A stretch of DNA of 37,590 nt from Azospirillum sp. Lineage in GTDB: Bacteria; Pseudomonadota; Alphaproteobacteria; Azospirillales; Azospirillaceae. Where the stretch lies: assembly GCA_027486405.1 (NCBI GenBank), contig JAIXPD010000037.1, positions 1 through 37,590 of the forward strand, in the 5' to 3' direction. This document shows, one piece after another, positions 8,302 to 16,279 of this stretch (position 1 is the first letter of the stretch; each line of letters opens with the position of its first letter). The position numbers were made by a program, and so were the translations under genes. The notes below the pieces were generated by a model, which had not been told where the DNA came from, searched no databases, and worked only from the letters and a program-made list of their open reading frames with translations.

Positions 8302-10317
8302 TCAGACGCCCGGCACCGCCCGTCCGACGGAGTCCCGGTCGATGTGGTAGCGCTTCATTTTTTCGTACAAAGTACTCTTGGCGATGCCAAGGCGGGCGGC
8401 CGCACGGGTCAGATTGCCGCGCTCCGCTTCGATGGCGCCGATGATCGCCGAGCGTTCGTTGTCGGCCAGGCGTCCGGAAGGGACCTTGGATAATAATGTT
8501 TTCTGGGTATCAGACCGCAATGGCGGCGGGACGGGGGAGGAGAATATCTCCGGGGGGAGATCGTCAAGAGTGAGGGTCATTCCCTCGGCCAGCAAGGTCA
8601 GGCCCTCGACCACGTTACGCAATTCGCGGACATTGCCCGGCCAGGAATAGCCCTGCAAGGCGCTCAGCACCTGTGCGGACGGGGGCTTCGCCAAGACCCC
8701 ATGACTTCGGGCCGTCAGATCGATGAAGTGCTGAACAAGTTGGGGGATATCCTCGGGATGCTCGGCCAGGGATGGCAGATGAAGGACCGTGACGGCAAGC
8801 CTGTAGAACAGGTCCATGCGGAAATTGCCGGCGGCGACTTCGGCCCGAAGGTCCCTGTTGGTCGCCGCGATCACTCGGACCCTAACTTTTCGAGGCTTGT
8901 TTTCGCCCAGCCGGTAGACCTCTCCTTCCTCCAGAACCCGAAGAAAGTGAGCCTGTAGCTCAAGCGGCATTTCTCCGATTTCATCCAGGAACAAGGTGCC
9001 GCCATCGGCCGATTCGAACTTTCCCGCCATGCCGCCTCGACGGGCGCCGGTGAAGGCTCCCTCCACATAACCGAACAGCTCGCTGGCCAACAGGTCACGG
9101 GTCATGCTGCCGCAATTCAGCGGCACGAAGGGGCCGGAGGAGTCGTGACCTTCATGGTGCAGGGCGCGGGCGAACACTTCTTTGCCGGCGCCGGTTGGAC
9201 CGAGCAGCAGCACGGGCAGATGCAGTCTGGCGAGTTGACGAGCCCGGCTCTTGGCCTTTTTCATGGCCGGGCTGTTGCCGATAATCTGGCTGAAATGGTC
9301 TTCTCCGGTGCCTGTTTCGGTGACGGGTGGGGCCTCGGCCTGGGTGGGCTTCCACTGTCTTGAGAGCGGAATGGCCAGCACGGTTCCGAGGCGCTCTTCG
9401 TGATCAATAATCGGTTGGAACCAATCGCTCTTCACCCAGTCTGGAAGCACGGATGGTGAGGGTTGTGTCGTCGGGCCGAGGGCGGTTGCACCAAGATCAT
9501 TACAAGATGATAAATCCAGTCCAAGGCTGTCGAAGAACAGCCCCGCGCCCTCGTTGGCGCGGACCAGGCGGCCCCGGCGGTCAAAAATCACCAGGCCGTT
9601 GTCTCCCCAGCGCTTGGCCTCGGTGAGGGTGACATCGAGCAGACGGGCGCGCTTTTCCATCTCGGACGTGACCAGCCGGGCCTCGATACGGCCTGCTCCG
9701 GCGACCGCCAGTGCGAGACAATGGGTATTGTGACTGCCGCTTAGCCCAGAAATATCCAGCGCCCCCAGGATAACTCCGTCATAGGGATCGCGGATGACGC
9801 TGGCTGAGCATGTCCAGTTCTTGATCCCTTCGCAGAAATGCTCCGCCGCGCAAATCTGGACCGGTTGGCCTGACGCCAGGGCGGTGCCGATGGCGTTGGT
9901 GCCGCTGACGGCTTCATTCCATAAGGCGCCAGGAATGAGCCGGACGTCCTGGCCATTGAATTTGGCGCCGGGATCGCCTTCAACCCAAAGGATGACGCCC
10001 CGTGGGTCCGTCAGAATCATCATCGTCCCGGATTCGGCCAAAAACTCCCGCGCCTGCGCCATCACCGGCTTTGCCGCCTCGATCAGGTCTTGGTGGCGAT
10101 TTTGGAGCGCATGCAAGCCGTCGTCGTCCACGGCCAAAGGCGCGGCCACTCGGACGGGGCTTACGCCTTGCTCCAGGCACCGTCTCCAGGAATCCTCAAC
10201 CATGCGGCGCACGGCGTCTTGGGGCATGCCGCCGCCCGAAAGGAACTTCTCCCAGGCAACCATGACTGCCTTTTCTCCAGCCGCCGTTGCTGGGCGGTGG
10301 GTCAATTCGCGAGCCAT
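8302..10317 (-). CDS. acxR: Sigma-54-dependent activator of the acetone operon (AcxR/AcoR type)
   Basis: This is a 671-residue enhancer-binding protein. Residues about 85-205 form a GAF sensory domain with the AcoR-type run ALWNEAVSGTNAIGTALASG and AEHFCEGIKNWTCSASVIRDP. A PAS-like segment (about 235-310) follows, then the AAA+ domain with Walker A GPTGAGKE, the sigma-54 contact loop GAFTGA, and FLDEIGEM. A Fis-type helix-turn-helix (LTRAAARLGIAKSTLYEKM) closes the protein. There is no receiver domain, so it should sense a small molecule directly, presumably acetone or a relative. ATG 10317 is preferred over an upstream start because AGGGAGG sits about 8 bases before it. It faces the acx operon, whose promoter is sigma-54 type. 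Confidence 0.88.
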   Translation of the reverse strand: MARELTHRPATAAGEKAVMVAWEKFLSGGGMPQDAVRRMVEDSWRRCLEQGVSPVRVAAPLAVDDDGLHALQNRHQDLIEAAKPVMAQAREFLAESGTMMILTDPRGVILWVEGDPGAKFNGQDVRLIPGALWNEAVSGTNAIGTALASGQPVQICAAEHFCEGIKNWTCSASVIRDPYDGVILGALDISGLSGSHNTHCLALAVAGAGRIEARLVTSEMEKRARLLDVTLTEAKRWGDNGLVIFDRRGRLVRANEGAGLFFDSLGLDLSSCNDLGATALGPTTQPSPSVLPDWVKSDWFQPIIDHEERLGTVLAIPLSRQWKPTQAEAPPVTETGTGEDHFSQIIGNSPAMKKAKSRARQLARLHLPVLLLGPTGAGKEVFARALHHEGHDSSGPFVPLNCGSMTRDLLASELFGYVEGAFTGARRGGMAGKFESADGGTLFLDEIGEMPLELQAHFLRVLEEGEVYRLGENKPRKVRVRVIAATNRDLRAEVAAGNFRMDLFYRLAVTVLHLPSLAEHPEDIPQLVQHFIDLTARSHGVLAKPPSAQVLSALQGYSWPGNVRELRNVVEGLTLLAEGMTLTLDDLPPEIFSSPVPPPLRSDTQKTLLSKVPSGRLADNERSAIIGAIEAERGNLTRAAARLGIAKSTLYEKMKRYHIDRDSVGRAVPGV

Positions 10318-10335
10318 CGCGTCGTCCTCCCTAGA

Positions 10336-10354
10336 ACACCCTTCATCGGGGTGT
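10336..10354. promoter_or_regulatory. Inverted repeat upstream of acxR
   Basis: ACACCC (10336-10341) and GGGTGT (10349-10354) flank a 7-base spacer, 19 bases before the acxR start. The minus strand of this site contains GGACACC, also present in the inverted repeat upstream of acxA. It could mediate autoregulation by AcxR. No convincing promoter boxes were seen for acxR. Confidence 0.3.
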
Positions 10355-10452
10355 CCAATTATTTGCCCCAAGGATGCAGCACTCTGACTCCCGAGCGCAA
10401 TTTTTCCGTATGTGGAGTTGCCCTGGAAAACTGGAGAGCCTTTGTCTTTCGG

Positions 10453-10560
10453 CTATGCTGCGGCCTCGAATGCGCATGGGCTTTTGTAGCCGAGCGCGGA
10501 ATGTTGCCGTGCAGGATTATAGAACCCGTCGATGTCTTGGCCAATGGCGATTTCAGCCTC
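10453..10560 (-). pseudogene. C-terminal fragment of an IS3-family transposase (OrfB)
   Basis: The minus strand encodes AEIAIGQDIDGFYNPARQHS followed by ALGYKSPCAFEAAA and a TAG stop at 10453-10455. 'FYNP-R-HSALGY-SP--FE' is the hallmark C-terminus of IS3-family OrfB integrases. Upstream it is cut exactly at 10560/10561 by the left end of the IS630-type element. Between 10355 and 10452 lies only presumed IS3 end sequence. Confidence 0.8.
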
Positions 10561-11381
10561 TAGAGCGGATTGATGGGCAATTGAATCGGATGCTTCCCGT
10601 GACGAGGGAATTGTGATTCAAGATTCGGGCTGGTGAAGGAGGCTGGCCCGCATGTCCAAGCCGCTTTCCATTGATCGGCGTCACCGCGTTGTGAGCGTCT
10701 GGACGCAGCAACGGGCTATCGCCCCTTGCCCAGCGTCGTGTGTCGGTTCTTCCAACGCCACGGCGTGACGCGTAAAAAAAGACGGCGCACGCCGCCGAAC
10801 AGAACCGGCCGGACGTAGCCGAACAGCGCGACGCCTGGTTTGAGTGCCAATCGGACCTTGATCCGGAGCGTCTGGTGTTCATCGACGAGTGCGCCACCTC
10901 GACGAAGATGGCCCGAATGTATGGTCGCGCGCCGAGGGGTGAGCGATGCCGCGCTCCGGTCCCGCACGGACACTGGAACACGACGACCTTCGTCGGCGCT
11001 CTCCGACTGTCCGGCGTCACGGCACCGATGACGCTGGGAGGCGCTATGAACGGCGCGGCCTTCCTCACCTACGTCGAGCGCATTCTGCTTCCTATCCTGA
11101 CACCCGGCGACATCGTCGTGATGGACAAACTGCCCGCCGTCCGCAAAGCCATCGCAATAGCCGGAGCGACGGTGATGTTCCTGCCGCCCTACAGTCCCGA
11201 CTTCAATCCGATCGAGATGGCCTTCTCCAAAATCAAAACACATCTCAGGGCCGTTGCCGCCCGCTCCAGACCGGACCTCTGGGACGCCATTCGTGACGCC
11301 ATCAACGCCGTTACACCAAAGGATTGCCGATCCTACTTCGCAGCCGCTGGATACGAACCAGAATGATCGGAATCCGCTCTA
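10561..11381 (+). mobile_element. Decayed IS630-family insertion sequence
   Basis: The element is bounded by TAGAGCGGATT at 10561-10571 and its exact reverse complement AATCCGCTCTA at 11371-11381, so TA dinucleotides lie at both borders, as expected from the TA target duplication of IS630/Tc1-type elements. It encodes one transposase on the plus strand, now broken. At about 820 bp it is shorter than the usual ~1.1 kb, consistent with internal deletion. On the left it cuts an IS3 relic and on the right it abuts the 5'-truncated rpe. Confidence 0.85.
10652..11366 (+). pseudogene. IS630-family transposase, frameshifted and internally deleted
   Basis: The reading starts with MSKPLSIDRRHRVVSVW, then moves through CRFFQRHGVTRKK in a second frame and continues from the A7 run at 10774-10780 in a third frame as KTAHAAEQNRPDVAEQRD. 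Catalytic motifs of the IS630 DDE domain follow: VFIDEC, the middle aspartate in IVVMDK, and the final glutamate in YSPDFNPIE. The recognition helices between the N-terminus and CRFFQRHG are missing (about 50 residues), and the conserved NLGSHK after the second aspartate is shortened to KLP. A -1 shift at A7 could be programmed in an intact relative, but with these deletions the protein is surely inactive. Confidence 0.82.
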
Positions 11382-11722
11382 AGGCGCAGGGCAAGAAGGC
11401 GGGCGTGTCGCTGAACCCGGCCACCCCGCTGTCGGTTCTGGAGTATGTTCTGGAAGAGCTCGATCTGGTGCTGGTGATGACGGTCAATCCCGGTTTCGGC
11501 GGCCAAAGCTTCATCGCCTCGCAACTGCGCAAGATCCGGGCGTTGCGGCGTTGGATCGACGATCTCGGCAAGCCCGTCGATCTCCAGGTCGATGGCGGCA
11601 TCAACCCGGAGACGGCGCGCCTGGCGGTGGAGGCCGGCGCCGATGTGCTGGTCGCTGGCACCGCCACCGTCACCGGCGGGCCGGAGCGCTACGCCGCCAA
11701 CATCCACACGCTTCGCGGGTGA
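11382..11722 (+). pseudogene. rpe: Ribulose-phosphate 3-epimerase, 5'-truncated (rpe/cbbE)
   Basis: The open frame carries the C-terminal ~110 residues of ribulose-phosphate 3-epimerase: [38 protein letters not shown], then [20 protein letters not shown]. The active-site aspartate in VDGGIN and the phosphate-binding [10 protein letters not shown] are present, but the first half of the TIM barrel, with its metal-binding residues, is gone. The break coincides with the IS630 right border. The gene reads into cbbY after seven bases, an arrangement known from cbb operons, so this was probably cbbE. It cannot make a functional enzyme. Confidence 0.88.
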
Positions 11723-11729
11723 GGGAACG

Positions 11730-12473
11730 ATGGGCGAGAGATGCACGGGCGAGAGATGGGCGGACGAACGCTTGCAGGCGTTGATCTTCGACGTGGACGG
11801 CACGCTGGCGGAGACCGAGGAGGCGCATCGCGCCGCCTTCAACCAAGCCTTCGCCGCCTTCGGCCTGCCCTGGGTGTGGGATCGGGCGCTCTACCGGGTG
11901 TTGCTGCGGATAGCCGGCGGGAAGGAGCGCATCCGCGCCTTCGTCGGCCGCAACGACCCCGAACGGGCGACGACCGAGAATCTCGACACGCTGATCAGCG
12001 CGCTGCACCGCTGCAAGACGGCGCTCTACACGCGGGCGGTCGCCTCGGGAACCGTGCCCTACCGGCCGGGGGTGGAGACGTTGATCGAGGAGGCGCACGG
12101 CACCGGATTGCCGATCGCCATCGCCACGACGACCAGCCGCGCCAACGTGGATGCTCTGCTGGCCGGCGCACCGGGCGCGCTCGACCCCGGCTGGTTCGCG
12201 GCGATCAAATGCGCGGAGGACGCTCCGCGCAAGAAACCCGACCCGCAGGTGTACCAAGAGGCACTGGCGGCGCTGGCCATCCCGGCCGACCGGGCGCTGG
12301 CCATCGAGGATTCGCGAAACGGCGTGATGGCGGCGCGGGCCTGCGGCATGCCGGTGCTGGTGACGGAAAACGTCTACACGGCGGGCGACGGCTTCACCGA
12401 AGCGCTGGCGGTGCTGCGCGATCTGGACGGCGTGCGGTTGGGTGATTTGCGGCGGTGGGCGGCAAGTTCTTGA
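11730..12473 (+). CDS. cbbY: HAD-family sugar phosphatase, CbbY type
   Basis: The 247-residue protein is a haloacid-dehalogenase phosphatase of the CbbY/beta-phosphoglucomutase-like group. Motif I is FDVDGTLAETEEAHRAAFNQ with the nucleophile Asp in DVDGT, motif II is TTTS, motif III is KKPDPQVY, and motif IV is AIEDSRNG. Bacterial CbbY hydrolyses xylulose-1,5-bisphosphate, a misfire inhibitor of RuBisCO, so it normally sits in Calvin-cycle operons. It is the only cbb gene here that appears full length. The ATG at 11730 follows GAGGGAAC just after the rpe stop. Without RuBisCO in the window its present job is uncertain. Confidence 0.85.
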   Translation: MGERCTGERWADERLQALIFDVDGTLAETEEAHRAAFNQAFAAFGLPWVWDRALYRVLLRIAGGKERIRAFVGRNDPERATTENLDTLISALHRCKTALYTRAVASGTVPYRPGVETLIEEAHGTGLPIAIATTTSRANVDALLAGAPGALDPGWFAAIKCAEDAPRKKPDPQVYQEALAALAIPADRALAIEDSRNGVMAARACGMPVLVTENVYTAGDGFTEALAVLRDLDGVRLGDLRRWAASS

Positions 12474-12534
12474 GCCGTTCCGGCTGGCGGTCTATCCTTT
12501 TCCGGTCAAAGCACAAGCCTGTTGGGAGAGACGC

Positions 12535-14778
12535 ATGTCGGCGGGCTTGGTGGAGCGGTTGCGGGTCCGGGTGCGGGGGCGAGTGCAGGGCGTCGGCTTC
12601 CGCCCGCATGTTCACGCGCTGGCCCACCGCTTCGGTCTGACCGGCTGGGTGTTGAACGACGGCGAAGGCGTGCTGTTGGAAGGGCAGGGCGTCGGCACCG
12701 CCGCTTTTTTGGCGGCGCTGTCGGCCGAAGCGCCGCCGCTGGCCCGCATCGACGCGGTAGAAACCGCCCCATGCCGAACCCAACCGGACGAGACCGGCTT
12801 CGTCATCCGTCACAGCGCCGCTGGCGGGCCGATCGCGACCGGCGTCGCCCCCGACGCCGCCGTCTGCCCGGCCTGCCTGTCCGAACTGTTCGACCCGGCC
12901 GACCGCCGTTACCGCTACGCCTTTCTGAACTGCACCCATTGCGGTCCACGCTTCACCATCACCCACCGGTTGCCCTACGACCGGCCGCAGACGGCGATGG
13001 CCGGTTTTCCACTCTGCCCGGCCTGCGCCGCCGAATACGCCGATCCCTCCGACCGCCGCTTCCACGCCCAACCCACCGCCTGTCCGGCCTGCGGCCCGCG
13101 CCTGTCACACCCGCCGGAGGACATCCTCGGCGCCCTTCGCGCCGGACGGATCGTCGCGATCAAGGGGTTGGGCGGCTTTCATCTGGCCTGCGACGCGCGC
13201 GACGCCGACGCGGTGGAGCGGCTGCGCCGGGTAAAGCAGCGCAACACCAAGCCCTTCGCCCTGATGGTCGCCAACGCCGAATCCGCCGCGCGCTTCGTCC
13301 ACATCGACGCGGACGAGCGCGCGTTGCTGGAGGGCGTCGCCCGCCCGATCACGCTGCTGCGCCGCCGCGAGGACGCGCCGGACCTGGCCCCCGGCATCGC
13401 CCCGGATCTGGCGTGGCTCGGCGTCATGCTGCCCTACACGCCCGTGCATCATCTGCTATTCCACGAGGCCGCCGGGTGCCCAGCCGGTACCGGTTGGTTG
13501 GACCAACCGCAGGAATTGACGCTGGTCATGACCTCCGCCAACCCCGGCGGCGAGCCGCTCGCCATCGGCAACGAGGAGGCGCGGCGGCGTCTGGCCGGCA
13601 TCGCGGATCTGATCGTCGATCACGACCGCGACATCGTCATCCGCGCCGACGACAGCGTCGTGCGCCGGTTGGCCGGCGCTCCCGCCTTCCTGCGGCGCGG
13701 GCGCGGGCATGTGCCGGAACCGATCCGGCTGTCCCGCAAGGGTCCGCCGGTCCTGGCGGTCGGCGGCCATTTGAAATCCACCATCTGCGTAACGCGCGGC
13801 GACGAGGCGTTCCTGTCGCAGCACATCGGCGACCTCGACAACGCCGCGACGTTGGATTTCCTGGAGGAAACCGTCGCGCATCTGCTGCATGTGCTGGGGG
13901 TGGAGCCGGTGGCGGTCGCCCATGACCGGCATCCCGATTTTCATTCCACCCGCTTCGCCGAGCGCACCGGCCTGCCCACCATCCCGGTCCAGCACCACCA
14001 CGCTCATGTTGCCGCCGTGCTGGCCGAACACCGCATCGACGGTCTGGCCATCGGTCTGGCACTTGACGGGTTCGGCTTGGGGATGAAGGGCGAGTCCTGG
14101 GGCGGCGAGATGCTGCTGGTGGATGGGCCGCGCGCCGACCGGCTCGGGCATCTGGCGCGGCTGGCCCAGCCCGGCGGCGACGTGGCGGCGCGCCAGCCTT
14201 GGCGCATGGCGGCGGCGGCGCTGGTCCGCTTGGGCCGCGCCGACGAAATCACGGCCCGTTTCGGGCATTTCGGTCCGGCCGAGGGCGTGCGGCGGTTGAT
14301 CGAGGGCGGCGTCAACGCCCCGCCGACCAGTTCCTGTGGTCGCTGGTTCGACGCGGCCTGCGGAATTCTGGGCGTGCGGTCGGTCGCCGGCTTCGAGGGC
14401 GAGGCGCCGATGGTCCTGGAATCGCTGGTGCGCCGTCCCCGCGTTGCCCCCGGCGCGTGGCGGATCGAGGATGGAAACCTCGACCTCGCCCCGCTGCTGG
14501 ACCGCCTGCTGACGGTGGCCGACGCCACCGACGGGGCCGAACTGTTCCATGGCACGCTGACGGCGGCGCTGATCGACTGGGCGCTGCCAGTGTTGCGCGA
14601 GCGCAGCTTGCAAAGGATCGCGCTGTCGGGCGGCTGCCTGATGAACGGTGTGCTGGCGGCGGGGCTGGTCGAGGGATTCCATGCCGCCGGTGTCGAGGCG
14701 CTGCTGCCCCGCAAGGCCCCCGCCAACGACGGCGGCCTCAGCCTGGGGCAAGCCTGGGTCGCGTCCTTCGGCCTGTGA
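12535..14778 (+). CDS. hypF: Carbamoyltransferase HypF
   Basis: The 747-residue HypF makes the cyanide-precursor carbamoyl group for the NiFe centre: it carbamoylates the C-terminal cysteine of HypE using carbamoyl phosphate and ATP. Domains in order: acylphosphatase (RVQGVGFRPHVHALA, about residues 16-30), two zinc fingers (CPACLSELFDP, CTHCGPRFT, CPACAAEYADP, CPACGPR, about 105-190), a YrdC-like domain (IKGLGGFHLACDA) and a Kae1-like domain with VQHHHAHVAAV and SGGCLMNGVL. Full length for the family. The ATG at 12535 follows GGGAGAG. It lies on the opposite strand to the rest of the hyp genes and behind cbbY. Confidence 0.95.
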   Translation: MSAGLVERLRVRVRGRVQGVGFRPHVHALAHRFGLTGWVLNDGEGVLLEGQGVGTAAFLAALSAEAPPLARIDAVETAPCRTQPDETGFVIRHSAAGGPIATGVAPDAAVCPACLSELFDPADRRYRYAFLNCTHCGPRFTITHRLPYDRPQTAMAGFPLCPACAAEYADPSDRRFHAQPTACPACGPRLSHPPEDILGALRAGRIVAIKGLGGFHLACDARDADAVERLRRVKQRNTKPFALMVANAESAARFVHIDADERALLEGVARPITLLRRREDAPDLAPGIAPDLAWLGVMLPYTPVHHLLFHEAAGCPAGTGWLDQPQELTLVMTSANPGGEPLAIGNEEARRRLAGIADLIVDHDRDIVIRADDSVVRRLAGAPAFLRRGRGHVPEPIRLSRKGPPVLAVGGHLKSTICVTRGDEAFLSQHIGDLDNAATLDFLEETVAHLLHVLGVEPVAVAHDRHPDFHSTRFAERTGLPTIPVQHHHAHVAAVLAEHRIDGLAIGLALDGFGLGMKGESWGGEMLLVDGPRADRLGHLARLAQPGGDVAARQPWRMAAAALVRLGRADEITARFGHFGPAEGVRRLIEGGVNAPPTSSCGRWFDAACGILGVRSVAGFEGEAPMVLESLVRRPRVAPGAWRIEDGNLDLAPLLDRLLTVADATDGAELFHGTLTAALIDWALPVLRERSLQRIALSGGCLMNGVLAAGLVEGFHAAGVEALLPRKAPANDGGLSLGQAWVASFGL

Positions 14779-14782
14779 CCGG

Positions 14783-14799
14783 CGCGCTATCGCGCGTTT
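14783..14799 (+). terminator. Possible weak terminator after hypF
   Basis: CGCGC-TATC-GCGCG followed by TTT lies four bases beyond the hypF stop codon. The stem is only five pairs and the T-run three bases, so termination is uncertain. The element overlaps the truncated end of the gap relic on the other strand. Confidence 0.3.
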
Positions 14800-15149
14800 G
14801 CCATGGCGACGGCGGTGTCGCGCTTGGTGAAGAATCCTGAGCATTCCATGGCGATCTCGACGTTCAGACCCTTCCAGGGCAACTTGGCCGGGTCACGCTC
14901 CCCCACGACCTTGATTTCATGACCGTTGACGATCAGCACGCCGCCACCGGATTCGGAGGGGCGGGTTTCGATGGTGCCGGGGAAGCGGCCGTGGACGCTG
15001 TCGTATTTCAGCAGATGCGCGTTGGCGTGCAAGTCGGCGAGGTCGTTGATCGCCACGACCTCCACGTCCTTGCGACCGCTCTCGTAGATGGCGCGCAGAA
15101 CCAGACGGGCGATGTGGCCAAAACCGTTGATCGCTACCCGAACAGCCAT
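14787..15149 (-). pseudogene. gap: Glyceraldehyde-3-phosphate dehydrogenase, 3'-truncated (gap/cbbG)
   Basis: About 120 residues of the NAD-binding domain are preserved: [48 protein letters not shown] and [12 protein letters not shown]. The family continues from TKRDTA into the catalytic SAPG and SCTTN region; here the frame ends at MANAR-stop a few codons later. The catalytic cysteine is therefore absent. The canonical INGFGRIGR reads INGFGHIAR, a second sign of decay. The break lies within about 20 bases of the hypF stop, so a deletion reaching hypF probably removed the rest. The start at 15149 has a normal CGGAG site. Confidence 0.85.
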
Positions 15150-15180
15150 GCTGAACTCCGAATGATGACGAAATGGGTGG

Positions 15181-15638
15181 TCAGCCGACGCGGAACAGGA
15201 GGCCGCGCGCGTTGAACAGGGGGGTGCTGGCCTCGGTGCCGTGCAGCGCCTCAATCCGCTCGACCTCCTCGCGCGATCCGAAGACGAACGGCACGCGCTG
15301 GTGCAGTTCCGTCGGCTCTACGTCGAGGATGCGCTGGATGCCGGTGGAAGCCGCCGCGCCCGCCTGTTCCATGACGAAGGCGATGGGATGGGGTTGGCCT
15401 CGTACATCAGGCGCAGCCGTCCTTGCCCGCGCAGCCGCTCCAGCACGCCGCGTCCGTTCAGATAGGGCGTCTCCCAGCCGATGACCCCGACGGTGAAGGG
15501 AAAGCGGCGCGCGGCCTCCAGAAACCGCTCCCCGTCGTTGGTGGTGGCCAGCAGGCTGAAACGTTCATCGTCCTCGAACAGCTGGACCATGGCGCGCGTC
15601 ACCAGGGGACTCTGGTCTGCAATCACCACATCGATCAT
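15181..15638 (-). pseudogene. Response regulator N-terminus fused to fructose-1,6-bisphosphatase C-terminus
   Basis: The first ~70 residues (MIDVVIADQSPLVTRAMVQL, then RFLEAARRFPFTVGVIGWET) look like the receiver domain of a NarL/FixJ-type response regulator. At about 15422 the frame changes into class I fructose-1,6-bisphosphatase: RLRLMYEANPI, then, after a frameshift, [20 protein letters not shown] and [16 protein letters not shown], ending normally at 15181. The frameshift is a tandem 5-bp duplication (GATGG GATGG on the plus strand, 15382-15391). Both donors lack half their domain. The piece looks like the product of a deletion joining two co-directional genes, with cbbF followed by gap 31 bases on. 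Confidence 0.8.
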
Positions 15639-15680
15639 CGCAACACCTCGTTCCTCGTCACCTCGAACGCGGAAGACCCA

Positions 15681-16241
15681 TCAGGCCGACCGCCGCTCCT
15701 CGTCTGGACGGCCCAACAGGCGGTGAATGCCCAGCCCCAGCCCCAGCCCGGCCCCATGCAGCCCGACGGTGGACAGCACGAAGCCTAGCGCGTAGCCCAG
15801 CGCCGCCGCCTCGGCCGGCATCTCCGCGCCATGGGCGAAGCCGTGAAACAGCCCGAACCAACCGGCGAAGGCGGTGCCCATCCAAGCGGTGCGCGACATC
15901 GGCATGACGCACAGCAGCGCCAGCACGACGGTCGACGCGTAGATCATCGGCTCGACCAGCGGCAGGTCGACACCCTGCATCGCCAGCAAGCCGCCGACCA
16001 GCATCGCGCCGACGAATGCACCCGGAACGGCGAGCATCGCCCGTCCGCCGATGGTGGCACCATAGACGCCGACGGTGATCATCGCGATCAGATGGTCTAC
16101 CCCGGTCAGCGGGTGCGCGGCTCCGTCGACGAAACCCGCCGTGGCGAGATGGCCGGGATGGGCCAGCGCCGGGCCAGCGACGACGGACAGCGCGGCGGCG
16201 GCGAGCAGGCGGGCCGTGGCGGAAGCGGTCGGGGTGTTCAT
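15681..16241 (-). CDS. hupE: HupE/UreJ-family nickel permease
   Basis: The 186-residue inner-membrane protein starts with a signal-like N-terminus (ARLLAAAALSVVAGPALAHPGH) and is followed by about six hydrophobic helices. The family hallmarks are HPGH right after the signal, HPLTGVDHLIAM (about residues 43-54) and GLFHGFAHGAEMP (about 128-140), whose histidines are thought to carry nickel. HupE imports Ni2+ for the hydrogenase active site. The ATG at 16241 is preceded by GAGGAGA. It is the last gene of the hup-hyp unit, 38 bases after hypE. Confidence 0.92.
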   Translation of the reverse strand: MNTPTASATARLLAAAALSVVAGPALAHPGHLATAGFVDGAAHPLTGVDHLIAMITVGVYGATIGGRAMLAVPGAFVGAMLVGGLLAMQGVDLPLVEPMIYASTVVLALLCVMPMSRTAWMGTAFAGWFGLFHGFAHGAEMPAEAAALGYALGFVLSTVGLHGAGLGLGLGIHRLLGRPDEERRSA

Positions 16242-16279
16242 GAAGGGCGTCTCCTCAGGGGATTGTGTGTTGGGACGGG

